DNA from: Fluviirhizobium alvei
Lineage (GTDB): Bacteria > Pseudomonadota > Alphaproteobacteria > Rhizobiales > Rhizobiaceae
Assembly: GCF_030551875.1 (NCBI RefSeq)
Contig: NZ_JAUOZU010000005.1
Location: 248,001-312,000, forward strand
Direction: 5' to 3'
Length of the DNA: 64,000 bases
Under the pieces are notes generated by a model. The model saw only the letters and a list, made by a program, of their open reading frames with translations. It did no database searches and was not told where the DNA came from. Each line of letters opens with the position of its first letter. The stretch's first letter is position 1. Positions 36,245 through 44,784 of this stretch are shown in pieces. The translations under genes were made by a program, and so were the position numbers.

Positions 36245-36576
36245 GACGCGATACTTCCGAAACGGTTACCCAGACCCGAATACACGCGGCCGCCAAAGGA
36301 CTGAAATATCGAATGGAATTGGGAAAATCCGCCCCGTGCGCAACAAATGCACCATGCACCGGAACCGGGCTTCCGCATCCTTCAAACCGGACCACTTTCG
36401 GCCCTCTCTCAGTATGGTTTTGGGATATCATGGGCAAATTTGGGCGTCAATGGGAAAATCCCTTTTCCCGGGGTTGGATAGATTCCATATTCATAAGCCG
36501 TTAAGTTTAACGAAAGGTTATGATGCTGCCCGCCGAAGCGGGCCGCAGCCTTTGATTTTCCACCTGAAATTGAAAA
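36245..36576 (-). promoter_or_regulatory. mraZ (dcw) promoter and leader region
   Basis: A 332-nt gene-free stretch between rnpB and mraZ. It holds the MraZ-box array (36421-36455) and a TTAAGTTTAACG element at 36501-36512 that closely resembles the TTAAGGTTAACG upstream of ddl. I could not assign a -35/-10 pair with confidence, and no small gene was convincing. Confidence 0.5.
36421..36455 (+). promoter_or_regulatory. MraZ-box array: four TGGGN repeats at 10-bp spacing
   Basis: TGGGA, TGGGC, TGGGC and TGGGA start at 36421, 36431, 36441 and 36451, each separated by exactly 5 nt. This is the MraZ operator form known from E. coli (TGGGN direct repeats with 5-nt spacers), here with four units and read on the strand opposite to mraZ. 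It lies about 180-210 nt upstream of the mraZ start. Confidence 0.85.
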
Positions 36577-36967
36577 GCCAGTTGGCCTGTAAGCCGGGTT
36601 CTGTATGGCTCCGGTTGTGCCGGAACGTGGCAGCCATTCATCTGGGACGCTGTTTGCACAACGCCTCGCGCAACCCACCCGGACGACGGACCCGGAAACA
36701 GGCCTGGCGCTTGCGCGCACATGTCATCCCTATTCGGTCTTGCTCCCGGCGGGGTTTACCATGCCGGTCCTGTTGCCAGTCCCGCGGTGGGCTCTTACCC
36801 CACCTTTTCACCCTGACCCGGCAAGCCGGGCGGTCTGTTTTCTGTGGCACTTTCCCTGGGGTCGCCCCCGCCGGACGTTATCCGGCGCCGTGTTTCCGTG
36901 GAGCCCGGACTTTCCTCACCCTGCGGCCTTTCGACCATTGCAAAGCGCGGCTGCCCGGCCAACTGGC
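36577..36967 (-). ncRNA. rnpB: RNase P RNA (class A)
   Basis: The catalytic RNA of RNase P, which trims tRNA 5' leaders. The minus strand contains the universal GAGGAAAGTCCGGGCTCC near the 5' end, AGGGTGAAAAGGTGGGGTAA and GCATGGTAAACCCCGC in the middle, and AGAACCCGGCTTACAGGCC near the 3' end. The terminal GCCAGTTGGCC segments pair as helix P1/P2-like ends. The roughly 390-nt size fits alphaproteobacterial type A RNA. Exact ends are estimates. Confidence 0.96.
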
Positions 36968-37028
36968 AGCCGCTCTTTAGACGAGGCCGGAGACCAAGGA
37001 AAGCCCTAAACGCAGGAAAGCGGACGGT

Positions 37029-38213
37029 TCAGACAAAGCGAGGGGCGAAATCGGCCTGATAGGCCTCGTCGACGATCCGGCCATGCAGGAGCAGTTCGGC
37101 ACCAAGCCGGCCGATCTCGTCCGAACTCTTCGCCGCAGCACCACATCCGCCGGTCAGAACCCCGATGCGGGCTTCGGAGGTCCAGCCGATCGCCGGATAG
37201 CCGGTCGGCGTGTAGGATGTGACGCAGGAGGTGCTGGAGATCGACCGAACCGCAAGGCCCGGCACCAGATCTCCCATATTGGCGATAAGATGGTCGCGCG
37301 CTGCCGGATCGCCATCGGTGCGGAACCAGTCTCGCCTGTCCTTGTCGGTTTCAAGCGGGATATCGGTCGGATCGCCACCAATCTTCAGATAGATGCGGCC
37401 GTCCGGATAGCGGATTGGCGGCAGCATATAGATGCCAGCCATGATATCCTCGGGCTCGTAGATGAGCGACGGCATCGCGGAGAGCCGATCGGCTTCGGCC
37501 TCATCGACCTCGAAGAACACCACCGTTCGGCCATAGACCTTGAGATCGAGCGGCTCGGGAAGCAGGCCGGGACGATTGGTGAACCCGCCCGCTGCCAACA
37601 GAACCCTGTCGACCTCGATCAGTTCCCCGGCCGATGTCTCGACCGTTACGCCGGACGGCCGAGCCTTCAGCCCGACCGCATAATCGGAAACGATGCGCGC
37701 GCCGGCCTTTTCCGCGAGAATGGATTGCGCGGCAACCAGCCGGCGCGGGCTGATATAGCCGGCCGACTGCGGCTCGAACACCGCATCCGACCCTTCCGGA
37801 AACCGGAAATAGGGGAAGATGTCGGCAAGTCCTCGGTCATCAAGATCCGACGTTACGGCATTCAGCCGCCGGGCGGCATCACGGATATTGGCGACATATT
37901 GCTGGCTGCGCCCCGTGGTCAGGCCCGAAATCAGCGCCCCCTTTTCACCGAAGAAGGAGATGCCGCTCCGCGCTTCTATATCGCGGTAGCGCGCAATCGA
38001 CCGATTGGCGAGCCTTGCCCAGGTCTCGTCCGGATCGATGGTGCGGGTAATCCGTCCCTCGTCGTAATGGCTGGCAAAGACACCCTGATGGTGCTGACGC
38101 TCGACCGGTTCATCCGGCCCGATCAGAACCACCGAGGCGCCGCTTTCCGCCAGATGGCGAGCCGCCGCCGCTCCCATCATCCCGCGTCCGACAATGGCAA
38201 AGGTTTGCTGCAT
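37029..38213 (-). CDS. FAD-dependent amine/sarcosine-oxidase-like oxidoreductase
   Basis: 394 residues. N-terminal FAD-binding Rossmann motif VGRGMMGAAAARHLAESG (GxGxxG) and a DAO-type domain with RVLLAAGGFTNRPGLLP in the middle and YPAIGWTSEARIGVLTGGCGAAAK near the C-terminus. The overall form resembles monomeric sarcosine oxidase/N-methyltryptophan oxidase, which oxidise N-methyl amino acids. The expected covalent-flavin Cys may be the one in GGCGAAAK, but this needs alignment. Substrate unknown. It lies 28 nt downstream of the J-like gene and may belong to the same transcript. Confidence 0.75.
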   Translation of the reverse strand: MQQTFAIVGRGMMGAAAARHLAESGASVVLIGPDEPVERQHHQGVFASHYDEGRITRTIDPDETWARLANRSIARYRDIEARSGISFFGEKGALISGLTTGRSQQYVANIRDAARRLNAVTSDLDDRGLADIFPYFRFPEGSDAVFEPQSAGYISPRRLVAAQSILAEKAGARIVSDYAVGLKARPSGVTVETSAGELIEVDRVLLAAGGFTNRPGLLPEPLDLKVYGRTVVFFEVDEAEADRLSAMPSLIYEPEDIMAGIYMLPPIRYPDGRIYLKIGGDPTDIPLETDKDRRDWFRTDGDPAARDHLIANMGDLVPGLAVRSISSTSCVTSYTPTGYPAIGWTSEARIGVLTGGCGAAAKSSDEIGRLGAELLLHGRIVDEAYQADFAPRFV

Positions 38214-38241
38214 GGCTCGTCCTTACTCTGATCTCTTGCCT

Positions 38242-39528
38242 TCACCGACTGAGGTAACGCAAGGCGCCAACAACCAGCAAGAGGCAAATACCGCCCAGCA
38301 TCGCCATTTGATTTGGCTGACCCCAGCGCCGCACTCGACGTAACAGCTCCTCTTGACCTGCCGAAGCAGGCAGTTCCGACCTGCAAACCTCATGAAGGGC
38401 CGAGATACGCATCTGGCGCAGAAAAAACGCGGCATAGAGCGCGACAGCGAAATAGAGAATCGTGAACGTCGGCGTGAACGGAAAGGATCTGTTGACGCCA
38501 TCGACGAAACGAAGGCTGGCGATCGTCAGAGACAGAACGCTTGCGAGGATCGCGAGCGGGTAAAGCCGGTAGCGAAAAAGAACCGGAATGGGAAAGAGTA
38601 GCGCCGGAAGAGAAAAGGAAGGGGAGAAACGATCCAACATCTTCGCCTTCCTGTAGTAATGCGCCATGCGCTCATCGGACCCGAACGCGGCCGAGAACAC
38701 GGTGTCGGGGATATCCGGAACGGCAGTCTCTTGGGTCTGGAGAGTGAGGCTGACCGCCTGCCGCGGCATGACACGCTCCATGGCTTCCAGCAGATAGTCG
38801 GCCTTGTCGTTTGAGAGCCGCTCATAGAGGACGCGGTCATGATGGAGGAACTGAAAGCGCAGCTCCATGTCCTCAAGGATTGTCCAGTAGTCTCCCATAC
38901 GCTCGCGCATTGCCGCGGGCGTGAGAAAATGCACCTCACCTTCCTCCAATGGCCGAATATCGCGCTGCATCGCATCAACGAGATCGTTGAGCATCACCGA
39001 CGTCAGCCAGTCGGCATCCTTGAACGGCGTCGCTTCGAGCGCGTCGAAAACCGCCTGCCATCTCGAGCGTCGCGTTTCCCAGGGCTTGCGTTGGTCAAGC
39101 GCCTGCAGAAGCCTGATCACTTCCGGATCGGCTCCCTGCTCACTTGAAGCGATCAGCTCAACCGGTTCGGTCCCGATGCCATCTTCCATCGGTTCGGAGA
39201 CGGCTTGCAGATGCTGCCTTTCCTCTGAAGAGAAAAGATGGCCGGACAGCTCTTCCGGCTGAGGCGAGCCGTTGTCCGACGTTTCCGACGATGGCTGGTC
39301 AACAGGTGTCGGCTCATCCTCACCCGAGCGATCGTCGGCAGCAGACAGAAGACCGGTCTGGGCGAGATAGATGGCAAAATCCCGCGCCTCGACCAGCCGC
39401 TGAAACCCGTCAGGATCTTCGTCGGGCCGTGTCTGACGCAAGCGAACCGCATAGGCCTTGCGGATCGCCTTCGGATCATCGGTGACGTTAATACCGAGCG
39501 TTGCCCAAGGCTCTTCGTTTTCGCTCAT
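38242..39528 (-). CDS. Membrane-anchored J-like protein, predicted HscC partner
   Basis: 428 residues from the ATG at 39528 (a GTG three codons upstream is possible). Residues about 7-60 resemble a J domain (PWATLGINVTDDPKAIRKAY), but the loop reads RPD at residues 34-36 (QTRPDEDPDGF) instead of HPD. An acidic linker follows, then an alpha-helical region, and the C-terminal ~120 residues carry several hydrophobic segments (FPIPVLFRYRLYPLAILASV, FTILYFAVALYAAFFLR, MAMLGGICLLLVVGAL). The gene is 35 nt downstream of hscC. E. coli HscC also works with membrane J-proteins encoded nearby, so a partner role is likely, though the RPD loop leaves its ATPase-stimulating ability open. Confidence 0.7.
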   Translation of the reverse strand: MSENEEPWATLGINVTDDPKAIRKAYAVRLRQTRPDEDPDGFQRLVEARDFAIYLAQTGLLSAADDRSGEDEPTPVDQPSSETSDNGSPQPEELSGHLFSSEERQHLQAVSEPMEDGIGTEPVELIASSEQGADPEVIRLLQALDQRKPWETRRSRWQAVFDALEATPFKDADWLTSVMLNDLVDAMQRDIRPLEEGEVHFLTPAAMRERMGDYWTILEDMELRFQFLHHDRVLYERLSNDKADYLLEAMERVMPRQAVSLTLQTQETAVPDIPDTVFSAAFGSDERMAHYYRKAKMLDRFSPSFSLPALLFPIPVLFRYRLYPLAILASVLSLTIASLRFVDGVNRSFPFTPTFTILYFAVALYAAFFLRQMRISALHEVCRSELPASAGQEELLRRVRRWGQPNQMAMLGGICLLLVVGALRYLSR

Positions 39529-39563
39529 GCCTGACACCAGGCTTCTTTCATCAACACTTGATT

Positions 39564-41261
39564 TTAGTCCTCGCGAAAGACGAAAGTATCGAACTGGTCG
39601 AGAAAGCGCCGGAACTCGGCTCGCACTGCATCAAGATTGCGTATCTTCTGATCCTCAAGCTCTGCATGAAAGCGCATGAGACCATCAGCGATCACCTGGC
39701 GGTCGTCGCCGAGCGCTTCGGCATAGAGACGTTCCGCCCGCGAGATCAGTTCTCGATTTTCCTGCTGGTCACGGGGCGCAAGCTTGATGGCGGCGAGCGC
39801 CTCGAACCGGCGCGCGAGTTCCTTTTCGTCAAGTCCGCTCGTATTGGCGAAGACTGCCGTCTGCCTGTTCTGGTTGGAATCGACGACAGCCTCGACCTGC
39901 AGGGCGCCATTGATATCATAGGTGAACCGCACCGAGATCGTTTCCCGTCCCGCAGGGCCCTTCGGAACCGCCACTTCTATTTCCCCGATCATCACATTGT
40001 GCTCGGGTCGCAGATTTTCACCCTGATAGATCGGAAAGGCCACCTTGGTCTGATCGTCGCTGACCGTTGTGAAATTCTCCGACCGGCTGATCGGCACAAT
40101 GGCATTGCGGTGAATGATCGGCGTTACGATCCGTTCGCGCTGACCATCTGGCCGGTCGCGTGACGAACCGACACCCAGCGTGAACGGGCAGATGTCCGTG
40201 AGAAGCACATCTTCTACCGCCGCATCGCGCGCCTTCAGCGCCGCCTGAATCACCGCCCCGCGGGCAACCACTTCATCCGGATTGATGTTGGTAAAAGGGA
40301 ACTTGCCGAACAGCCTTGCTACCATCTGCCGCACGAGCGGCATGCGGGTGGCTCCGCCAACGAGGATGATCGCATCCAATTCGGACGGATCGATCGCGGC
40401 ATCGCGCAGCGCCCGTTCCATCGGATGCCGCAGCCGCCGAACCAGATCCTCGCAGGCCGCCTCGAACTCGCTGCGGCTGACATGGCCCTCGATTTCGCCT
40501 CCCGACAGCGGAAAACGGAATTTGGCCTCATCCACCATCGACAATTCGATCTTTAGCTTGTCGGCGGCCCTGAGAATGCGCACCCGATCACCACGCGAGA
40601 GATCCTCGAAGGACAGGGCTGCCTTCCGGGCCATGATCTGGCCCAGACGATCGCTGAAATCGTTGCCACCGAGAAAATTGTCTCCGGAGGACGCCCGGAT
40701 TTCGAAAACGCCATCGAACTTGTGCATGATGGAGACATCGAACGTGCCGCCACCCAGATCCAGCACGAGGAACTGGCCATCATCCTTGACCTCCAGCCCG
40801 TAGGCGAGGATGGCAGCGGTTGGTTCGTTGATCAGCCGGTCCACCTTCAGGCCCGCCAGATGCGCCGCCTGAAACGTCGCCTTGCGTTGGGTATCATTGA
40901 AATAGGCGGGACAGGAAATCACGATTTCGTCGATCGTCTCGGACGACTGTGATCTGAAATCCTCCATCAGCGAACGCAGCACGAGCGCCGACAGCTCTTC
41001 GGCACGGAAAGTTTTCTTGCCGATTTCGACTGTCTTTTCCGTCCCCATCCAGCGTTTGAAGGAGGACACTGCGGCAGTCGGATCGGTGAGCGCCATCTCG
41101 CGTGCTGCCGCCCCCACAACGACATTGCCATCCTTGTCTACGGCAACAACCGATGGGGTCAACAACGAGCCATGGGCATTGGGAATGAGAACCGGCCCGC
41201 CATCCTGAAAGACGCCGATGAGGGAGTTGGTGGTGCCAAGATCAATGCCGATCAATGCCAT
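39564..41261 (-). CDS. hscC: Hsp70-family chaperone HscC
   Basis: 565 residues from the ATG at 41261 (MALIGIDLGTTNSLIGVF); shorter than DnaK (~640), because the C-terminal lid is short. Nucleotide-binding motifs: DLGTTNS, VISCPAYFNDTQRKAT, INEPTAAILAYG, DLGGGTFDVSIM and LVGGATRMPLVR. The substrate-binding beta domain follows (TDICPFTLGVGSSRDRPDG, IYQGENLRPEHN). Length, lack of a DnaK-type disordered tail and the adjacent J-like membrane protein point to HscC rather than DnaK. E. coli HscC has a J-protein-dependent ATPase and affects sigma70; clients here are unknown. Confidence 0.88.
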   Translation of the reverse strand: MALIGIDLGTTNSLIGVFQDGGPVLIPNAHGSLLTPSVVAVDKDGNVVVGAAAREMALTDPTAAVSSFKRWMGTEKTVEIGKKTFRAEELSALVLRSLMEDFRSQSSETIDEIVISCPAYFNDTQRKATFQAAHLAGLKVDRLINEPTAAILAYGLEVKDDGQFLVLDLGGGTFDVSIMHKFDGVFEIRASSGDNFLGGNDFSDRLGQIMARKAALSFEDLSRGDRVRILRAADKLKIELSMVDEAKFRFPLSGGEIEGHVSRSEFEAACEDLVRRLRHPMERALRDAAIDPSELDAIILVGGATRMPLVRQMVARLFGKFPFTNINPDEVVARGAVIQAALKARDAAVEDVLLTDICPFTLGVGSSRDRPDGQRERIVTPIIHRNAIVPISRSENFTTVSDDQTKVAFPIYQGENLRPEHNVMIGEIEVAVPKGPAGRETISVRFTYDINGALQVEAVVDSNQNRQTAVFANTSGLDEKELARRFEALAAIKLAPRDQQENRELISRAERLYAEALGDDRQVIADGLMRFHAELEDQKIRNLDAVRAEFRRFLDQFDTFVFRED

Positions 41262-41348
41262 ACTGAAAGCCTGTACAGAATGAATAGCCGCCCCAGTCGG
41301 CAAGCACGCCAACTCTAAGCACAACAAAGAATGGCAAGTCCAGTGCGA

Positions 41349-42098
41349 TCACAACGCTTTAAGCAGGCGGTGCAGCGTGTCGATGGTCGAGAAATCGGCG
41401 ACGCCATCGACGCGCTCGGGCCGGAAATGACGCTGGAAGGCAGCGACGTCGCCCTCGGTCCGCTCGCAGAATTCGCCGCTGACAGGCGTGTTATAGCCAT
41501 AAAAGCCAAGCATGGCCTGCAACGCCTCCACCGGCGGACCGGCATCGCCGCGCTGGAAGAAGCGACCGCCCGCAATCGCGGTCGGTTCGATCCAGTGACC
41601 GACACCGGATTGCGCGAGGAGTTTCCAGGGAAACTTTTCGCCCGGATCAATCTTGCGCACCGGCGCGACATCGGAATGACCAAGAACGCGCTCAGGGACA
41701 ATCGCGTGACGGGCAATGATATCCTGGCATAGCGCGATCACCGCATCGATCTGCGGCGCATGAAAATCCGGAAGACCGGCCGGATGACCGGGATTGGCGA
41801 TCTCGATGCCGATCGAACAGGAATTGATGTCGGTCTGGCCCTTCCAAACGCTCTTGCCGGCATGCCAGGCGCGTTTTTGTTCCGGCACCATCTGGACCAC
41901 GCGGCCGTCCTCGAAGACGAAATAGTGGCTCGAGACCTGGCTCTCGGGATTGACCAGCCAGTCGAGCGCGCCCTGCGCGGACGGCATGCCGGTATAGTGC
42001 AGGACGATCATATCCGGCTTGAGGCCATTGGCGCGCTCACCGAAATTCGGCGACGGCAGGACGCTCGCCCTGGCATAATCAGGCGCAAACAGGCTCAT
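41349..42098 (-). CDS. N-acetylmuramoyl-L-alanine amidase (amidase_2) with C-terminal peptidoglycan-binding domain
   Basis: 249 residues. An amidase_2/AmpD-type zinc domain shows MIVLHYTGMPSAQGALDWL (His34), SSHYFVFEDGRVVQMVP, SIGIEIANPG and GHSDVAPVRKIDPGEKFPW (zinc and catalytic residues). Residues about 180-249 form a PG_binding_1 domain (VEALQAMLGFYGY). It cleaves the MurNAc-L-Ala bond of peptidoglycan or its turnover fragments. No signal peptide is evident, so a cytoplasmic recycling (AmpD-like) or AmiD-like role are both possible. ATGA overlap couples it to the TerB/J gene. Confidence 0.9.
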   Translation of the reverse strand: MSLFAPDYARASVLPSPNFGERANGLKPDMIVLHYTGMPSAQGALDWLVNPESQVSSHYFVFEDGRVVQMVPEQKRAWHAGKSVWKGQTDINSCSIGIEIANPGHPAGLPDFHAPQIDAVIALCQDIIARHAIVPERVLGHSDVAPVRKIDPGEKFPWKLLAQSGVGHWIEPTAIAGGRFFQRGDAGPPVEALQAMLGFYGYNTPVSGEFCERTEGDVAAFQRHFRPERVDGVADFSTIDTLHRLLKAL

Positions 42099-42805
42099 GC
42101 GGCGCGCAGTTCTTTCTCGATCGCCGCATAGGCCGCGTTGAAGCGCGCCATCCGGTCATGCGCGATGGCATGGAAGGATTGCGGCACCCCGCGCGACACC
42201 AGAAGATCCGGGTGATGCTCGCGCACAAGCGCGCGATACTGCCGCCGGATTGTCTGCAGGTCATCCTGCCGCGACACACCGAGAACCCGATAGGGATCGT
42301 GGCCGCCGACAAAGACATGCCGCGCCGTGATCTGCTCGAAACGCTCCTCGCTCATCAGAAAGATGGCGGCGACATTTTCAAGAAACTGCATCTCGTTCTC
42401 ATGGATGGCGCCGTCTGCTTTGGCGATATGGAAGAGGCCATCGAGAACATTTTCGAGAACCGGGCAATCCTGCGCACCGCTGGAGCAAAGACCCGCCAGC
42501 TTTCCGGCATAGGCTTCGTAACCCGCCACATCCTGCTTGGCGAGATTGTAAAGCCGTGCCACATTCTGCGCTTCGCTTTCCGGATAGTCGAAGATCTGCT
42601 GGAAAGCCTGCACTTCACCGGATGTCACGATGCCGTCGGCCTTCGCCATCTTGGCCGAAAGCGCAATCACTGCCACCGAAAACGCGACCTTGCGACGGGT
42701 TTCCGGATCACCTTCGAAAACCGTCCGGATCGCTTCGATAAGCGCATGAAGTGCATTGGAGGCCTTATCTGCCACCGCACCCAGCAATTTTTCCCAATAG
42801 GACAT
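42095..42805 (-). CDS. djlA: TerB-like/J-domain protein (DjlA-like)
   Basis: 236 residues from the ATG at 42805 (MSYWEKLLGA); the in-frame ORF upstream to 43123 is non-coding in character. Residues about 30-165 form a TerB-like helical domain (AKMAKADGIVTSGEVQAF, HIAKADGAIHENEMQFLEN), followed by a C-terminal J domain (DPYRVLGVSRQDDLQTIRRQY) with a canonical HPD at residues 198-200. This is the DjlA architecture minus the N-terminal membrane helix of E. coli DjlA. It probably stimulates a DnaK-type ATPase, possibly HscC encoded ~1.5 kb downstream. Confidence 0.87.
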   Translation of the reverse strand: MSYWEKLLGAVADKASNALHALIEAIRTVFEGDPETRRKVAFSVAVIALSAKMAKADGIVTSGEVQAFQQIFDYPESEAQNVARLYNLAKQDVAGYEAYAGKLAGLCSSGAQDCPVLENVLDGLFHIAKADGAIHENEMQFLENVAAIFLMSEERFEQITARHVFVGGHDPYRVLGVSRQDDLQTIRRQYRALVREHHPDLLVSRGVPQSFHAIAHDRMARFNAAYAAIEKELRAA

Positions 42806-42959
42806 GAGATCGTCCGGTTCCGAATATCTGTTCAACCTTCGACAGGGTGACCAGTTATGAAGGCAAATGCAAGGCAGCAACAGCATGAAATTTTCGTAAT
42901 GCTGAACGGAGCGGAAATGATTTTCCGCCCCGTTCGAAAGCCCGTGTGATCTCGCGGAA

Positions 42960-43184
42960 TCAGCCGCAGATGCGCTTCTTTGTAACGACCGACTCACCGC
43001 GGTTGTTGACAGTTTTGGTGATCTTGGTACGGCACTGGACCGGAACCAGAACCTTCGGCACCGGTGTGACGACGACAACCTTGGGCTGCGGCTTGACCAC
43101 CTGGATGCGAACCGTATCGGCAAGGCTGGGGGCGGCCATGGCCGTTACGCCAAGCGCCGTGCAAACTGCGAGCATGATCTTCAT
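42960..43184 (-). CDS. Small secreted protein of unknown function
   Basis: 74 residues; the ATG at 43184 has AAGGAGAG at ideal spacing. A signal peptide (MKIMLAVCTALGVTAMAAPSLAD) is followed by a valine/proline-rich stretch (QPKVVVVTPVPKVLVP) and a basic tail with two cysteines (CRTKITKTVNN ... KKRICG) that could pair in the periplasm. I do not recognise a family. It has its own gap on both sides, so it is likely monocistronic. Confidence 0.72.
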   Translation of the reverse strand: MKIMLAVCTALGVTAMAAPSLADTVRIQVVKPQPKVVVVTPVPKVLVPVQCRTKITKTVNNRGESVVTKKRICG

Positions 43185-43456
43185 GGTTCTCTCCTTCGTT
43201 TGTTGCGATACACGAAGGGAAAACGCGTCCATCCACTTTCGGTTCCTTACCACGCGACGCGAATGCTGATCCGCGCGGTTTTCCACAGGACCGACGAAAC
43301 GGAATTCGACTGAAACGATTATATTCGGCGCCACCTGCCAGACGATGGAAAAACATGCCTCAAATGCCCGATTTTCTTGAATTCTTCACTTTACAGATGC
43401 GTCCGGCTGCATCATCCATTCGCCCGAAACAGACCGTGAGATGAACGGAGACAACA
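43185..43456. other. Intergenic region between the small secreted protein and pfp
   Basis: 272 nt between divergent genes, presumably holding both promoters. I see no gene or structured RNA that I can support; GGAGACAAC precedes pfp. Confidence 0.4.
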
Positions 43457-44668
43457 ATGGCCAAACAGAAAGTCGCAATGCTGACCGCCGGGGGGCTCGC
43501 TCCCTGTCTATCTTCCGCCGTGGGCGGTCTCATCGAGCGCTACACCGATATCGACCCCGATGTTGAACTGATTGCCTACAAGTCGGGCTATCGCGGCCTG
43601 TTGATGGATTACAAGATCGAAATCACCCGCGAGATGCGCGAGAAGGCCCATGTGCTGCACCGCTACGGCGGTTCCCCGATCGGCAACAGCCGCGTCAAGC
43701 TCACCAATGTTGCCGATTGCCTCAAGAACGGCTTGATCAAGGAAGGCGAAAACCCGCTCAAGGTGGCGGCCGAGCGCCTGGCCAAGGATGGCGTCACCAT
43801 CCTGCATACAATCGGTGGTGACGACACCAACACGACCGCAGCCGATCTCGCCGCCTATCTTGGCGCCAACGGTTACAAGCTGACCGTGGTCGGCCTGCCG
43901 AAAACCGTCGACAACGATGTCGTACCGATCAAGCAGTCGCTCGGCGCCTGGACCGCCGCCGAAATCGGCGCCCGCTTCTTCGATCATGTTTCCAACGAAC
44001 AGAGTGCGGCACCGCGTACGCTCGTCATCCATGAAGTCATGGGGCGCCATTGCGGCTGGCTGACGGCGGCAACCGCCCGCGCCTATATGCAGCGGACGGC
44101 GCATAACGAATATATCGAAGGCTTCATGATGAATTCGCAGCTGAAGAACATCGATGGCCTTTATTTGCCGGAAACGCATTTCGATATGGAGGCCGAAGCC
44201 GCCCGCCTCAGGGACATCATGGACCGCACCGGCTTCGTGACCCTGTTCGTCTCGGAAGGCGCCTGCCTCGATGAAATCGTCGCCGACCGCGAAGCAGCCG
44301 GCGAGGAAATCAAGCGCGACGCCTTCGGCCACGTGAAGATCGACACGATCAATGTCGGCAACTGGTTCCAGAAGCATTTCGCCAAGCTTCTGCAGGCAGA
44401 GCGCTCGATGGTGCAGAAATCGGGCTACTATGCCCGTTCGGCCCCGGCCAACTATGACGACCTGCGCCTGATCCAGAGCATGGTCGATCTCGCCGTCGAA
44501 AGCGGCCTCAACGGCGTCTCGGGCGTCACCGGTCATGACGAAGAGCGCGGCGATCGCCTGCGGACGATTGAATTCGAACGCATCAAGGGTGGCAAGCATT
44601 TCGACACATCTGCACCCTGGTTCGGCGAAATAATGGACGCGATCGGCCAGCCCTGGAAGGCCCATTGA
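43457..44668 (+). CDS. pfp: Pyrophosphate-dependent 6-phosphofructokinase
   Basis: 403 residues. PFK-family fold with AMLTAGGLAPCLSSAVGG at the N-terminus, GGDDTN at 120-125 and PKTVDND at 148-154. The second Asp in GGDD is the residue that blocks ATP and marks PPi-dependent enzymes. It also has MGRHCGWLTAATA. It interconverts fructose 6-phosphate and fructose 1,6-bisphosphate using PPi. Rhizobia rely mainly on the Entner-Doudoroff route and often lack ATP-PFK, so this enzyme may work reversibly. A strong terminator follows. Confidence 0.95.
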   Translation: MAKQKVAMLTAGGLAPCLSSAVGGLIERYTDIDPDVELIAYKSGYRGLLMDYKIEITREMREKAHVLHRYGGSPIGNSRVKLTNVADCLKNGLIKEGENPLKVAAERLAKDGVTILHTIGGDDTNTTAADLAAYLGANGYKLTVVGLPKTVDNDVVPIKQSLGAWTAAEIGARFFDHVSNEQSAAPRTLVIHEVMGRHCGWLTAATARAYMQRTAHNEYIEGFMMNSQLKNIDGLYLPETHFDMEAEAARLRDIMDRTGFVTLFVSEGACLDEIVADREAAGEEIKRDAFGHVKIDTINVGNWFQKHFAKLLQAERSMVQKSGYYARSAPANYDDLRLIQSMVDLAVESGLNGVSGVTGHDEERGDRLRTIEFERIKGGKHFDTSAPWFGEIMDAIGQPWKAH

Positions 44669-44675
44669 TTCATTC

Positions 44676-44701
44676 GGGCGGGGCCAAAACCCCGCCCTTT
44701 T
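44676..44701 (+). terminator. Rho-independent terminator of pfp
   Basis: An 8-bp GC stem (GGGCGGGG / CCCCGCCC) with a CCAAAA loop is followed by TTTT, 7 nt after the stop codon. Confidence 0.9.
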
Positions 44702-44718
44702 CTTGCTCGACTACTATA

Positions 44719-44732
44719 TTGATATAAGTCAA
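44719..44732 (+). promoter_or_regulatory. FNR/FixK-type box upstream of the YqjD-like gene
   Basis: TTGATATAAGTCAA fits the TTGA-N6-TCAA anaerobox used by FNR, FnrN and FixK proteins. It ends 52 nt before the ATG at 44785, a position compatible with activation. It lies just past the pfp terminator, so it should act on the downstream pair. Confidence 0.65.
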
Positions 44733-44784
44733 GGCGCTGGGGCGCCCGAATGCCGATGATCTTCTCACCAGACAGGAGATCCGC

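Noticed and set aside
35787-36437. N-terminal extension of the rsmH reading frame through mraZ
   Set aside because: This part only reads mraZ in another frame; RsmH similarity begins at the ATG at 35786.
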